A stretch of DNA of 64,000 nt from Kiloniellales bacterium (lineage in GTDB: Bacteria > Pseudomonadota > Alphaproteobacteria > Kiloniellales > JAKSDN01): positions 1 through 64,000 of the forward strand of contig JASJEC010000050.1 in the NCBI GenBank assembly GCA_030064845.1, read 5' to 3'. The position numbers and the translations under genes were made by a program. The number at the start of each line of letters is the position of its first letter. Position 1 is the stretch's first letter. The notes below the pieces were generated by a model that saw only the letters and a program-made list of their open reading frames with translations, did no database searches and was not told the DNA's origin. Positions 52,907 to 62,489 of this stretch are shown one piece after another.

Positions 52907-53458
52907 ATGTTCGAAATCGGCCTAGGCTGGATGGAAATGGCCTTGATCGCCCTGCTGGCGCTCATGGTCATCGGCCCCAAGGAACTGCCGAAGGTCCTGC
53001 GCTCCATGGGCCATTGGATGCGCAAGGTCCGCGGGCTGGCGCATGAGTTCCAGTCGGGGCTCGACGACATGGTGCGGGAGGCCGACCTCGAGGAGACCAG
53101 GAACGCGATCAACAAAACAAAAAATATGAATATAAACAAAATAATAGAAGACACGGTTGATCCAGAAGGTGAAGTCGCGGAAGAAGCCAGGAACATCGCG
53201 GAGTCCTCGCGCGCGACGCCTGCGAAGCCGGACGCCGGCGACCCGAATACCGCGGATCGTGCGGAGACGGAAGGGGCTGGGGGCGGCGCGGAGGACAAGG
53301 CCGAGGACACGGACAAGGACAAGCCTGAAGCCGGGGGCCGCGAGGCCAAGGTCATCCACCATCCGGCGCAGGTCGCGCCGGCGCATTCCGTGACGCCGCC
53401 GGCGGAGCCCGAGGTCGAGACGGCGAGCGGCGGCGACGGCGAGCAGAAGCGGGCATGA
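52907..53458 (+). CDS. tatB: Sec-independent translocase protein TatB
   Basis: A 183-residue TatB with the N-terminal FEIGLGWMEMALIALLALMV helix and GPKELPKVLRSMG hinge. It forms the substrate-recognition complex with TatC. The tail is long, acidic and low-complexity. Codons around 53111-53150 form an AT-rich patch (6 G/C in 40 bases) encoding NKTKNMNINKII, out of character with the rest of the gene. It overlaps tatC by four bases (ATGA). Confidence 0.9.
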   Translation: MFEIGLGWMEMALIALLALMVIGPKELPKVLRSMGHWMRKVRGLAHEFQSGLDDMVREADLEETRNAINKTKNMNINKIIEDTVDPEGEVAEEARNIAESSRATPAKPDAGDPNTADRAETEGAGGGAEDKAEDTDKDKPEAGGREAKVIHHPAQVAPAHSVTPPAEPEVETASGGDGEQKRA

Positions 53459-54273
53459 GCGCGCAGGAGGCGGAAGGCGGCAAGATGCCGCTGCTCGAAC
53501 ATCTGATCGAGCTCAGACAACGACTGCTCTACAGCTGCATCGGCCTCCTGCTGGCTTTCCTGGTCTGCTTCTACTTCGCCCAGCCGCTCTTCGCCTTTCT
53601 CGCCGACCCCCTGCTCGAAGTCCTCGAGGACCAGGGCCAGGACCGTAAGCTGATCTACACGCACCTGCTCGAGGTCTTCATCACCGACATCAAGGTCGCT
53701 TTCTTCTTCGGCGCTTTTTTCAGCTGCCCGATCTTCCTGACCCAGTTCTGGCTGTTCGTCGCGCCGGGCCTCTACAAGGACGAAAAGACCGCGCTGGCGC
53801 CCTTCCTGATCTGCTCGCCGATCCTGTTCTTCCTCGGCGGCGCCCTGGTCTATTTCATCATCATGCCGCTGGCCTGGGAGTTCTTCGCCGCGCTCACCGC
53901 CAGCAGCAACAGTGAGAGCATGACCATCGAGCTCCTGCCCAAGGTCAACGAGTACTTCTCCCTTGTGATGACCCTGATCTTCGTCTTCGGGCTCTGCTTC
54001 CAGCTTCCCATCGTCATGACCCTGCTGGCCAAGGTCGGCCTCGCCACCTCCAAGGGCATGGCACGAAAGCGGAAGTACGCCATCGTCGGCGTGTTCATCG
54101 TGGCGGCGATCTTCACGCCGCCAGATCCGATCAGCCAGATCAGCCTGGCGGTCCCGATCGTCATCCTCTACGAGGTCTCGATCTACATGGCGAAGCTGGT
54201 CGAGAAGAAGCGCGGCGACGACGAGTTCGACGACGACGACGAGGACGACACCGCGCCGGCGGCGGCGACCTGA
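53455..54273 (+). CDS. tatC: Sec-independent translocase protein TatC
   Basis: A 272-residue polytopic protein with six helices, containing MPLLEHLIELRQRLLYS at the N-terminus and the periplasmic loop APGLYKDEKTALAPF. The end is a cytoplasmic acidic tail (DDDEDD). It receives twin-arginine signal peptides. The large hairpin R4 begins 13 bases after its stop. Confidence 0.93.
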   Translation: MSAQEAEGGKMPLLEHLIELRQRLLYSCIGLLLAFLVCFYFAQPLFAFLADPLLEVLEDQGQDRKLIYTHLLEVFITDIKVAFFFGAFFSCPIFLTQFWLFVAPGLYKDEKTALAPFLICSPILFFLGGALVYFIIMPLAWEFFAALTASSNSESMTIELLPKVNEYFSLVMTLIFVFGLCFQLPIVMTLLAKVGLATSKGMARKRKYAIVGVFIVAAIFTPPDPISQISLAVPIVILYEVSIYMAKLVEKKRGDDEFDDDDEDDTAPAAAT

Positions 54274-54286
54274 CTCTCAGACCCCT

Positions 54287-54350
54287 AGAGCGGATCATGT
54301 TTAGTTGGAAACCACTACGTGGTTTCCAACTAAACATGTAAATCCGCTCT
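54287..54350. repeat. Modular palindromic repeat R4, near-perfect 29-bp stem
   Basis: Left arm AGAGCGGAT + CATGTTTAGTTGGAAACCAC pairs with its complement on the right, with one three-base bulge and a three-base loop TAC. Its first 16 bases recur in R1. It may also stop transcription from tatABC, though no T-run follows. Confidence 0.85.
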
Positions 54351-54363
54351 ACATCTCAGGTTT

Positions 54364-54425
54364 AGAGCAGATTCACCGGGTTGATGGATCGCCCGAGGCG
54401 ATTCCATCAAACCCGGATCTGCTCT
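54364..54425. repeat. Modular palindromic repeat R3
   Basis: AGAGCAGATTCACCGGGTTGATGG mirrored by CCATCAAACCCGGATCTGCTCT (in parts), same design as R2 at 45239, and only 13 bases after R4. It sits in the serS leader. Confidence 0.8.
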
Positions 54426-54510
54426 GGGGTCGGGCGTTTCCCCGGTGGACAGCGCGGAGTCACTGCCCCTATAAGAGCGCCGTCGTATTTCGAGCCGAGC
54501 CCGAGTCGTC

Positions 54511-55788
54511 ATGTTCGACATCAAGTGGATCCGCGAATCCCCGGAGGCCTTCGACCAGGGCCTCAAGCGGCGCGGCCTGGAGCCCCTGTCGGGGCAGGTC
54601 ATCACGCTCGATGCGCGCCGGCGCGACGCCGTGACCGCGCTGCAGGACCTGCAGGCGCGGCGCAACGAGGCGTCCAAGGCGATCGGCGAAGCCAAACGGA
54701 AGGGCGAGGACGCCGCCGAGCTGATGGCCGAGGTGGCCGACATCAAGAAGACCATGGCCGAGAGCGAGGCCGAGGAGCGCCGGGCCGAGACCGAGCTGAC
54801 CGAGCTGCTGGAGGGACTGCCGAACACGCCGGCCGAGGAGGTGCCCGACGGTCCCGACGAGGCGAGCAACCGCGAGGAGCGGGTGTTTGGCGCGCAGCCG
54901 GCCTTCGACTTCGAACCCAAGCAGCACTTCGAGCTGGGCGAGGCGCTCGGCCTGATGGACTTCGAGACCGCGGCCAAGCTCTCCGGGTCGCGCTTCGTGG
55001 TGCTGCGCGGCGCCTTGGCGCGCCTACACCGGGCCTTGGCGCAGTTCATGGTCGACCGCCATACCGAGCAGAACGGCTACACCGAGGTCAATCCGCCCCT
55101 GCTGGTGCGCGACCAGGTGCTCTACGGCACCGGCCAGCTGCCCAAGTTCGCGGAGGACCAGTTCCGCACTGGCGAGGGCTACTGGCTGATCCCCACGTCC
55201 GAGGTGCCGCTGACCAACCTCGCGGCCGAGGAGATCCTCGACGAGTCCGACCTGCCGATCCGGGTCACGGCCCATACGCCCTGCTTCCGCTCTGAGGCGG
55301 GATCCGCGGGCCGTGATACCCGCGGCATGCTGCGTCAGCATCAGTTCGAGAAGGTCGAGCTGGTCTCGATCGCCCACCCGGACCATTCGGATCAGGAGCT
55401 GGAGCGCATGGCCGGCTGCGCCGAGGGCGTCCTGCAGGCGCTCGGCCTGCACTACCGGGTGGTGACGCTCTCGACCGGCGACATGGGCTTCTCGGCGCGC
55501 AAGACCTACGACCTGGAGGCCTGGCTCCCGGGCCAGGGCGCCTACCGTGAGATCTCGAGCTGCTCCAACTGCGGCGACTTCCAGGCCCGCCGCATGAAGG
55601 CGCGCTACCGGCCCACCGGCGAGAAGGGGACCCGTTTCGTGCACACCTTGAATGGATCGGGCGTCGCGGTCGGCCGTGCGCTGATCGCGGTGATGGAGAC
55701 CCACCAGCAGGCCGACGGCAGCCTCGGCATCCCGGAGGTCCTCCGCCCCTACATGGGTGGCCGAGACGTGATCGCCGCCGATGGTTGA
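54511..55788 (+). CDS. serS: Seryl-tRNA synthetase
   Basis: A 425-residue class II synthetase. An N-terminal coiled-coil arm (about residues 30-110) binds tRNA-Ser. The catalytic domain has motif 2 [15 protein letters not shown] with HQFEKVELV, and motif 3 [18 protein letters not shown], then [12 protein letters not shown]. Length normal. Its last eight bases overlap surE. Essential gene. Confidence 0.96.
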   Translation: MFDIKWIRESPEAFDQGLKRRGLEPLSGQVITLDARRRDAVTALQDLQARRNEASKAIGEAKRKGEDAAELMAEVADIKKTMAESEAEERRAETELTELLEGLPNTPAEEVPDGPDEASNREERVFGAQPAFDFEPKQHFELGEALGLMDFETAAKLSGSRFVVLRGALARLHRALAQFMVDRHTEQNGYTEVNPPLLVRDQVLYGTGQLPKFAEDQFRTGEGYWLIPTSEVPLTNLAAEEILDESDLPIRVTAHTPCFRSEAGSAGRDTRGMLRQHQFEKVELVSIAHPDHSDQELERMAGCAEGVLQALGLHYRVVTLSTGDMGFSARKTYDLEAWLPGQGAYREISSCSNCGDFQARRMKARYRPTGEKGTRFVHTLNGSGVAVGRALIAVMETHQQADGSLGIPEVLRPYMGGRDVIAADG

Positions 55789-56563
55789 CCGCCCCACCGA
55801 TCTCGCCAAGGCGCGGATCCTGGTCACCAACGACGACGGCATTCTCGCGCCGGGGATCGAGACGCTGACCGGGATCGCCCGGTCGCTCGCGGACGACGTC
55901 TGGGTCGTCGCGCCGGAGAGCGAGCAGAGCGCGGCGAGCCACTCCCTGACCCTGCGCCGGCCGCTGCGCGTCCGCAAGTACGAGGAGCGCCGCTACTCGG
56001 TGGACGGGACGCCGACCGACTGCGTGCTGGTGGCGCTGCACGAGCTGATGAACGATCGGCCCGCCGACCTGGTGCTCTCGGGCGTCAACCACGGCGTCAA
56101 TCTGGGCGAGGACGTGACCTATTCGGGCACCATCGCCGCGGCCATGGAAGGCGCCCTGCTCGGTGCCCGGGCGATCGCCTTCAGCCAGATGCGCGAGGAC
56201 GACGGCATGATCGACTGGCGCACCGCGGCCCGCTTCGGACCGGACATCGTGCGCCGGCTCTACGACCATCAGTGGCCGTCGGAAGTCCTCTACAACGTGA
56301 ACTTCCCGCCGGGCGGGCCCGACTCGGTCCAAGGCATCCGCGCCTGCCGTCAGGGTCGCCGCGACACGGCGATCGAGATCTTCAAGGGCAAGGACCCGGC
56401 CGGGCGCGACTACCTCTGGGTCGGGGACTTTTCCAGCGACGAGACATCGCAGCCCGACACCGATCTGGCGGCAATCTTCGACCAGTCGATCTCGGTCACG
56501 CCGCTGCACCTGGACCTGACCCATCGCGAAACGCTTGACAGCCTCGAGGGGATCTTCCCGTGA
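55781..56563 (+). CDS. surE: 5'-nucleotidase SurE
   Basis: A 260-residue metal-dependent nucleotidase. The N-terminal metal site [14 protein letters not shown] is diagnostic, together with [18 protein letters not shown]. It clears nucleoside monophosphates and works beside pcm in stress survival. It overlaps serS and pcm (ATGA-type), so the three are cotranslated. Confidence 0.94.
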   Translation: MVDRPTDLAKARILVTNDDGILAPGIETLTGIARSLADDVWVVAPESEQSAASHSLTLRRPLRVRKYEERRYSVDGTPTDCVLVALHELMNDRPADLVLSGVNHGVNLGEDVTYSGTIAAAMEGALLGARAIAFSQMREDDGMIDWRTAARFGPDIVRRLYDHQWPSEVLYNVNFPPGGPDSVQGIRACRQGRRDTAIEIFKGKDPAGRDYLWVGDFSSDETSQPDTDLAAIFDQSISVTPLHLDLTHRETLDSLEGIFP

Positions 56564-57243
56564 GCCTGGAAGCGCGGCAGATCCGTCTGATCATGGACCT
56601 GCGGCGGGCCGGCGTTTCCGATACCAGGGTGCTCTCGGCGATCGAGCGGATCCCGCGCGACGTCTTCGTGCCGGCCCCTTTCCGGGACCAGGCCTACGAG
56701 AACCGGGCGCTGCCGATCGATCAGGGGCAGACCGTCAGCAAGCCCGAGGTGGTTGCCGTGATGACCGAGGCGCTGGCGTCGGACAAGCGGTGCAAGGTGC
56801 TGGAGGTCGGCACGGGCTCGGGTTACCAGGCCGCCGTGCTGTCGCGTCTGTGCCGCCGGCTCTACAGCGTGGAGCGCTTGGCAAAGCTGCTCCGGACGGC
56901 GGAGAAGCGCTTCGCCCAGCTGCGCCTCCATAACATCACGACGCGCGTCGGCGACGGCTCGGCGGGCTGGCCCGCACAGGCCCCGTTCGACCGGATCATC
57001 GTCACAGCCGGCGCGCGCGACGTGCCGCCGCAGCTGGCCGACCAGCTTGCCCCGGGCGGCGTCATGGTGATTCCGGTCGGCGCGCACGGCCGCCAGGAGC
57101 TCCTGCGCCTGGTGCGACACGGGGACGGCTTCACCGAGGAGAACCTCGGCTCGGTCCGCTTCGTGCCCCTGGTCACCGCGGACCGGCCGGAAGACCGGCG
57201 GCCTTCAATGCCGGCTGGACCCCGCGGCGCGACTCTGTCATGA
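56560..57243 (+). CDS. pcm: Protein-L-isoaspartate O-methyltransferase
   Basis: A 227-residue repair methyltransferase for isoaspartyl residues. The active-site block PRDVFVPAPFRDQAYENRALPIDQGQT (read in parts, residues 32-58) and SAM site VLEVGTGSGYQAAVLS are canonical. GTG at 56560 overlaps the surE stop. This is the canonical Pcm, distinct from the divergent one at 27289. Confidence 0.93.
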   Translation: MSLEARQIRLIMDLRRAGVSDTRVLSAIERIPRDVFVPAPFRDQAYENRALPIDQGQTVSKPEVVAVMTEALASDKRCKVLEVGTGSGYQAAVLSRLCRRLYSVERLAKLLRTAEKRFAQLRLHNITTRVGDGSAGWPAQAPFDRIIVTAGARDVPPQLADQLAPGGVMVIPVGAHGRQELLRLVRHGDGFTEENLGSVRFVPLVTADRPEDRRPSMPAGPRGATLS

Positions 57244-57311
57244 ATTGAATCGAGCGTGGGGTTTTCGTTCGAAGCCCCGAGGTCGTGGCATGGTGAAACG
57301 CGTCGATTGCC

Positions 57312-58592
57312 ATGAGGACCCGCCAGGATAGGCCCGCGTTTCGCGGGCTTCGCCTTACGATGACGGCCGTTCTCGCGGCGGCCGCACTGTATGGCTGCGC
57401 CATCCCCCTGAACGAAGAGGACCTGGCGGCCTACAAGGAGCGCCAGGCGGCGCGTTCGGGCGCCGTCGCGACGGCCGACCAGACCGAGCCCCGGCCCGCC
57501 GTGGGCGCCGTCGGTCGATCCGGCGCGTCGTCGGCGCCGGTCGAGACAGTCGACCGGACGCCGCTGGAGGCGAGGGGCGGGACCCGGCTGGACCCGGTCC
57601 CCGCCGCGAAGCCGGGGGACGGTTCGGTGCACGTGGTGAGCGCGGGCGACACCGTCTACGCGATTTCCCGCAAGTTCGGGGTGCCGCCGAAGAAGATCAT
57701 CGCCCACAACGACCTGGCGGCGCCCTACACGCTGAGCATCGGTCAGGAGATCAAGATCCCCGGTCGGGCGCAGCCCGGTCAGTCGCAGGGCCGCCACGTG
57801 GTGGCCAAGGGCGACACGGTCTACGGCATCGCGCGGCGCCACGGCGTGCCGCTGCGCGCCCTGATCGACGCCAACCGCTTGCCGCCGCCCTACACCCTGG
57901 TGATCGGCCAGGCGCTGGTCGTCCCGACCGTCCGGCAGCACCGCGTCTCCAAGGGCGAGACGGTCTACTCCATCGCGCGGCGCTACGATGTCGACCTGCG
58001 CGAGCTGGTCCGGCTCAACGGCATCGATCCGCCCTACACGATCAGGCCCGCCGAGAGCCTGGTCCTGCCGGGACGGCGGCCGGATCCCAAGGTCGCCGCC
58101 GTCAGGAGCGCCGCCGCGACCGGCCAGAACCGGACGGCCAGGGCGGCGCGACCGAGCCCGCCGCCCGCCGCCATCCCCAAGCCGCCGCCGCGCGCGCGCA
58201 GCACCTTCCTCTGGCCGGTCTCCGGTACCGTGATCCTGGGCTACGGGCCGAAGAAGGACGGGCGCCACAACGACGGGATCAACATCTCCGCGCCGCGCGG
58301 CACGCCCGTGCGGGCGGCCGAGAACGGCGTGGTCGCCTACGCCGGCAACGAACTGCGGGGCTTCGGCAACCTCGTCCTTGTCAAGCACCAGGGCGGTTGG
58401 GTCACCGCCTACGCCCACACCGAGCAGATCGAGGTCCGCCGCGGCGACACGGTCAAGCGCGGTCAGACCATCGGCCGCGTCGGCTCGACCGGCAGCGTCG
58501 CCGAGCCGCAGCTCCACTTCGAGCTGCGCAAGGGGACCAGGGCCGTCAACCCGACCAAGCTGCTGGGGCCGAAGACCGCCGATAGAAACTAG
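57312..58592 (+). CDS. LysM/M23 (NlpD/DipM-like) envelope protein
   Basis: A 426-residue lipoprotein-like protein. A signal with lipobox ALYGC (Cys at about residue 29) is followed by a Pro/Ala-rich linker, three LysM domains (about 110-155, 160-203 and 208-253) that bind peptidoglycan, and a C-terminal M23/LytM domain (about 300-426). The usual zinc site H-x-G-x-D is altered (HNDGIN), although YAHTEQ and LHFELR remain, suggesting a non-catalytic amidase activator like NlpD or EnvC. It follows pcm, as in relatives. It overlaps the convergent M81 gene by four bases. Confidence 0.88.
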   Translation: MRTRQDRPAFRGLRLTMTAVLAAAALYGCAIPLNEEDLAAYKERQAARSGAVATADQTEPRPAVGAVGRSGASSAPVETVDRTPLEARGGTRLDPVPAAKPGDGSVHVVSAGDTVYAISRKFGVPPKKIIAHNDLAAPYTLSIGQEIKIPGRAQPGQSQGRHVVAKGDTVYGIARRHGVPLRALIDANRLPPPYTLVIGQALVVPTVRQHRVSKGETVYSIARRYDVDLRELVRLNGIDPPYTIRPAESLVLPGRRPDPKVAAVRSAAATGQNRTARAARPSPPPAAIPKPPPRARSTFLWPVSGTVILGYGPKKDGRHNDGINISAPRGTPVRAAENGVVAYAGNELRGFGNLVLVKHQGGWVTAYAHTEQIEVRRGDTVKRGQTIGRVGSTGSVAEPQLHFELRKGTRAVNPTKLLGPKTADRN

Positions 58593-60082
58593 TAGTTGGG
58601 CCGTTCCGGGCAGTCAGGGTCGAGCGGGTAGATCGGCCGGCGCACCTTCTTGAAGGTGAAGAGGCTGTTGTCGCTGCTGGTGACGCCGACGCCGTTGCAG
58701 GGGATTTCGTGGCTGGCGATGGCGCGAAAACCGGCCCGGTAGTGGATCCGCGACTTGAGGATCAGGAAGCGCTTGGCGGTCGGCTCTATGCCGAGGCTGC
58801 GGAAACACCCCAGGTCATAGGGCTCGGTGTGCCGGGAACAGACGACGATCTGCACCTTGCCGGTGTCGAGCACGGCGGACTTTCCCATGGACGTCAGGGT
58901 GCCGCGCCCCATAGGCACGGTGACCACGAAATCGCCGTCGGTGATGGCGCGGACCCTGCCGCTCAGGCGCAGCGGTTCGCCCGCCTTGCCGATCTCGGGC
59001 ATGTCGGTCTTGCCGCCGAGATCGAGGGTGATCTCCTGGCCGACGCCTGCGGCTTCCATCTCGGCGACCGCCTGGGGATCGCAGATGCCGAACATGGCGA
59101 CATCCTCGAGCCCCTGGTCGATGACCTCGCGCAGGACGGCCACGGTGTCCTGGGTGCCGCCCGAGGCGGAGTTGTCAGCGTGATCGAGCAGGATGACCGG
59201 ACCCTCGGCCAATTGCCCGGCGCGCGCGATGGTCTCGGCCAGGGGCTCGGAATCGAACAGCCATTCCGCCTTCTCCTCCCAGGCCCGCTGGAGCAGCCGC
59301 TCGCAGGCGGCCTCGGCCCAGGCCCGGTCGCCGTCGGCGACGGTCACCGCCGAAAGCCCCGCGTGGCGGATATCGGCGAGCGGGAAGCCGCCGAACACGC
59401 TCGCGGCGAGCAGGCCCTTGGCCTCCTCGCCGCGGGCCATGTCGATCAAGGGGCCCATGGGCCGGTCGTCGTGGCCCATCCTGAGGGTTTGGGCCAGGAT
59501 CGGGCGTTGGCCCCAGGCCATGACCGGGGTGACCTCGCCTTTCAGCGCCGAGACCAGGATGCGCCCGGCATGGGCGCCCGCCTCGTACATGTCGACGTGA
59601 GGGTAGGTCTTGTAGCCGACCAGAACGGTGCAGTTCTCGACCATCTCGCGGGTCATGTTGGCGTGGAGATCGAGGCTGACGGCGATCGGCAGATCCGGTG
59701 CCAGCGTCCGAAGGCGCTCGAGCAGCGTACCCTCGCCGTCGTCCGTGGTCTCGGCGACCATGGCCCCGTGGAGGTCGAGGAAACAGAGATCGCAACCCGT
59801 CTCGACCGCCGCGCAGATGGCGTCGCACATGGTGTCGTAGGCCGCGGCGTCGACGTACCCGCTGGGCGCCGCATTGCCCGCGATCGGTGTCACGATCTCC
59901 ATGCCTTCGCCGTCGGCGACATCGAGAAAGGCTCCGATCCCGGTGCCGGTCCCCTTGAACCGCCGGTAGACCTCCGGCCCGGTCGGCACGTCGGGGCTGC
60001 CGAAACGCTCGAGCGGTGTCGGCACAGGCGAAAAGGTGTTGGTCTCGTGCTCCATCATGGCGACGACGGCGCGCAGCTTCAT
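58589..60082 (-). CDS. M81-family metallopeptidase (MlrC-like)
   Basis: A 497-residue protein of the MlrC/M81 family, whose founding member degrades linear microcystin. It has MMEHETNTFSP at the N-terminus, LDLHGAMVAE, SLDLHANMT, and the C-terminal DHADNSASGGTQD block, the zinc-binding signatures. ATG 60082 is preferred because AGGAGG lies eight bases before it; a GTG at 60091 overlaps that site. Real substrates in this genome are unknown. It lies antisense in the conserved pcm-to-yajC block, apparently an insertion. Confidence 0.85.
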   Translation of the reverse strand: MKLRAVVAMMEHETNTFSPVPTPLERFGSPDVPTGPEVYRRFKGTGTGIGAFLDVADGEGMEIVTPIAGNAAPSGYVDAAAYDTMCDAICAAVETGCDLCFLDLHGAMVAETTDDGEGTLLERLRTLAPDLPIAVSLDLHANMTREMVENCTVLVGYKTYPHVDMYEAGAHAGRILVSALKGEVTPVMAWGQRPILAQTLRMGHDDRPMGPLIDMARGEEAKGLLAASVFGGFPLADIRHAGLSAVTVADGDRAWAEAACERLLQRAWEEKAEWLFDSEPLAETIARAGQLAEGPVILLDHADNSASGGTQDTVAVLREVIDQGLEDVAMFGICDPQAVAEMEAAGVGQEITLDLGGKTDMPEIGKAGEPLRLSGRVRAITDGDFVVTVPMGRGTLTSMGKSAVLDTGKVQIVVCSRHTEPYDLGCFRSLGIEPTAKRFLILKSRIHYRAGFRAIASHEIPCNGVGVTSSDNSLFTFKKVRRPIYPLDPDCPERPNY

Positions 60083-60240
60083 GGCGGCCACCTCCTCTTT
60101 GCTACTCCCGGCCCGGCAGCGGCGTGTCCGGAACGGTCAGTAGAGCCGTTTGCCGGGGCGGCGGGCAAGGCCCTGGTCGCAAGGTCAGGCGGCGACGTCT
60201 GGGCTCGGCCCGGCCGATCGGACGTGGCTTGGAACTTCGG

Positions 60241-61509
60241 TCAGCGTGGCGAAAAGATCGGCAGGGGCTCCGAGAGCCCCTTCAGGGCGTGCGTCCCCAG
60301 AGTCTCGAGCGGTACATCCAAGAGCTTGGCGACCGGTTCGGTGAACAGAATTGGACGGCCGAGCGGCTTGCTGAGACCCTCGACGCGGCTGACCGCGTTG
60401 ACCGCTTTGCCGATCACGGTGAAGTCAAGCCGGCGCGGGGCCCCGAGATTGCCGAAGAAGACGTCGCCGCGATGCAGGGCAATGCCGGTCCGCAGCGGCC
60501 GCCAGCCGTCGATCTCCGCGAGCTGACTCTTGTCTTCGTTGAGCAGGTCGAGTTCGGAAAGCGCGCTCCGGGCGGCGGCGAGGGCGGCACGGGCGGCCGC
60601 CTGTTCGGTCTCGAAGGCCGAAAAGGGAAAGACCGCCAGAAGGCCGTCGCCGATGAACTTCAGCACCTCGCCATCATGGGCCATGACGGCCCCGGCGAGG
60701 CGCTCGAAGTAGGCGTTGAGAACCGAGAGCACATCGCGGTCGTCGAGGCGGTCGGCGAGGTCGGTGAATCCGCGCAGATCGGAGGCCCAGATGATCGCTC
60801 CGATGGGCGCTCCCGATCCCCGCTTGATCGAGCCCTGGAGCACCTGGCTGCCGGCGGCGTCGCCGAGGTAGGTGTTGACGAGGTTCTCGGCGATGCGTGC
60901 CGCGATGTGGCGGGCGACATGGAGCGCGAGTAGGCGGAGAAGCCGGTCGATGTTTGAGATCTGCTCCGCCGAGAACCCTTCGGCCTGGCGGGTCGCGACG
61001 GTCGCCGCGTTGTGATAGTCGCCGCCCGCGCTGAGCGGCATTGCCAGGTACTCGACGATCTCCTGTCGGGCCAGGTCGGCGAGCAGGCCCTGCTCCGGGA
61101 CGTCCGGCGCGTCGGTGCGGCCGCGAAACGTCTCGCCGTGCTCGATGACCCGATAGAGCGGGTTGCGGCGATAGGCATCGCTCCCCAGGACCGCTTCGTC
61201 GACCTTCACCTCATCGCACAGGCCGTCGTCACGGCTCCAGTTCCAGGCGTAGCCGAAGAGCTGAGGATGCAGCGTCCCGACATGCAAGCTGGCCCGGTCG
61301 AGGGGCAGGCCGGCCGCCACCAGCCGCCAGACGAAGGACTGGAAGACCTCCAGGAGGTCACCGTGATCGGCCGCCTCGCCCAGCAGCCAGCTCTCGACTT
61401 CGGCCAGGCTCGGCCGGCCCAGCGCCTCGAGATCGAAGCGGCCGCGGCGCAGCAGGGTGACGAAGGAGGGGTAGCTCCGCGGTGCCGGGTCCGGGGGTTC
61501 ACCTGTCAT
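60241..61509 (-). CDS. Class III adenylate/guanylate cyclase
   Basis: A 422-residue soluble cyclase. An N-terminal sensory region of about 230 residues, with no transmembrane segment, resembles a GAF-like module (EYLAMPLSAGGDYHNAATVAT). The C-terminal cyclase domain carries the first metal site WASDLRGFTDLADRL and GEVLKFIGDGLLAVFP for the second, plus TVIGKAVNAVSRVE. It should make cAMP. It is 27 bp from the DUF815 gene on the same strand, possibly cotranscribed. Confidence 0.87.
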   Translation of the reverse strand: MTGEPPDPAPRSYPSFVTLLRRGRFDLEALGRPSLAEVESWLLGEAADHGDLLEVFQSFVWRLVAAGLPLDRASLHVGTLHPQLFGYAWNWSRDDGLCDEVKVDEAVLGSDAYRRNPLYRVIEHGETFRGRTDAPDVPEQGLLADLARQEIVEYLAMPLSAGGDYHNAATVATRQAEGFSAEQISNIDRLLRLLALHVARHIAARIAENLVNTYLGDAAGSQVLQGSIKRGSGAPIGAIIWASDLRGFTDLADRLDDRDVLSVLNAYFERLAGAVMAHDGEVLKFIGDGLLAVFPFSAFETEQAAARAALAAARSALSELDLLNEDKSQLAEIDGWRPLRTGIALHRGDVFFGNLGAPRRLDFTVIGKAVNAVSRVEGLSKPLGRPILFTEPVAKLLDVPLETLGTHALKGLSEPLPIFSPR

Positions 61510-61536
61510 GGCCGCACCCTCCGCCGGATCGCCAGG

Positions 61537-62445
61537 TCAATCCAGCCGCTTGCCGAGGCGGCCGGCCAGATCCTGGATGTACTGCCAGGCGACCCGGCCC
61601 GAGCGGCTGCCGCGCGTGATCGCCCATTCCTTGGCCTCGGCGTGCAGTTCCTCGTCCGGCAAGTCGAGGCCGTAGCGCGTCGCATAGCCCTCGACCATGG
61701 CGAAATAGGTGTCCTGGTCGCAGTTGTGGAAGCCGAGCCAGAGGCCGAAGCGGTCCGACAGGCTGACCTTCTCCTCGACCGCCTCGGAGGTATGGATAGC
61801 CGTGGAACGCTCGTTCTCGATCATGTCGCGGGGCATGAGGTGGCGGCGGTTCGAGGTGGCGTAGAAGATCACGTTGGCCGGGCGGCCCTCGATCCCGCCC
61901 TCCAGGACGGCCTTCAGCGACTTGTAGCTGGTGTCCGCGTTGTCGAAGCTGAGGTCGTCGCAGAACAGCACCGCGGCGCGCTCCTCGCCTCGCAGGCGCT
62001 GCAGCAGGCGGGGCAGGGAAGGGATGTCCTCGCGGTGGATCTCGACCAGAATCAGCCCGGCGAAGCCCTCGCGCGCCGCCCGCGCGTTGACCTCGGCGTG
62101 GACCGCCTTGACCAGCGAGGACTTGCCCATGCCGCGGGCGCCCCACAGCAGGGCGTTGTTGGCCGGCAGGCCGCGGGCGAAGCGCAGGGTGTTCTCGAGC
62201 AGCGTCTCGCGCTGGCGGGCGATGCCCTGGAGCAGCACCAGGTCGACCCGATTGACCGCGGCTACCGGCTCCAGGGTCTCGCGCTCGGCCTGCCAGACGA
62301 AGGCCTCCGCCGCGCCGAGGTCCAGGGCCGGCTGGGCCGGCGGACCGATTCGCTCGAGGGCGCTGGCAATCCGCTCCAGCGCGGCTCCCAGGTCGTCAAT
62401 CTGCGGGACGGCGCCGTTCGGGCCGGCCGCCTTCTTCTTGGTCAT
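61537..62445 (-). CDS. DUF815 AAA-type ATPase
   Basis: A 302-residue P-loop ATPase of the DUF815 family. Walker A WGARGMGKSSLVK near residue 110, Walker B VLFCDDLSFD near residue 160, then YATSNRRHL and the sensor region. ATG 62445 has GGAG seven bases before it; ATG 62475 would add ten unusual residues. Function unknown; it is widely conserved next to yajC in alphaproteobacteria. Confidence 0.88.
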   Translation of the reverse strand: MTKKKAAGPNGAVPQIDDLGAALERIASALERIGPPAQPALDLGAAEAFVWQAERETLEPVAAVNRVDLVLLQGIARQRETLLENTLRFARGLPANNALLWGARGMGKSSLVKAVHAEVNARAAREGFAGLILVEIHREDIPSLPRLLQRLRGEERAAVLFCDDLSFDNADTSYKSLKAVLEGGIEGRPANVIFYATSNRRHLMPRDMIENERSTAIHTSEAVEEKVSLSDRFGLWLGFHNCDQDTYFAMVEGYATRYGLDLPDEELHAEAKEWAITRGSRSGRVAWQYIQDLAGRLGKRLD

Positions 62446-62489
62446 GGCCTTACTCCAGGGGGCTTCAGCGCCCACGGGCCGGCGACACT

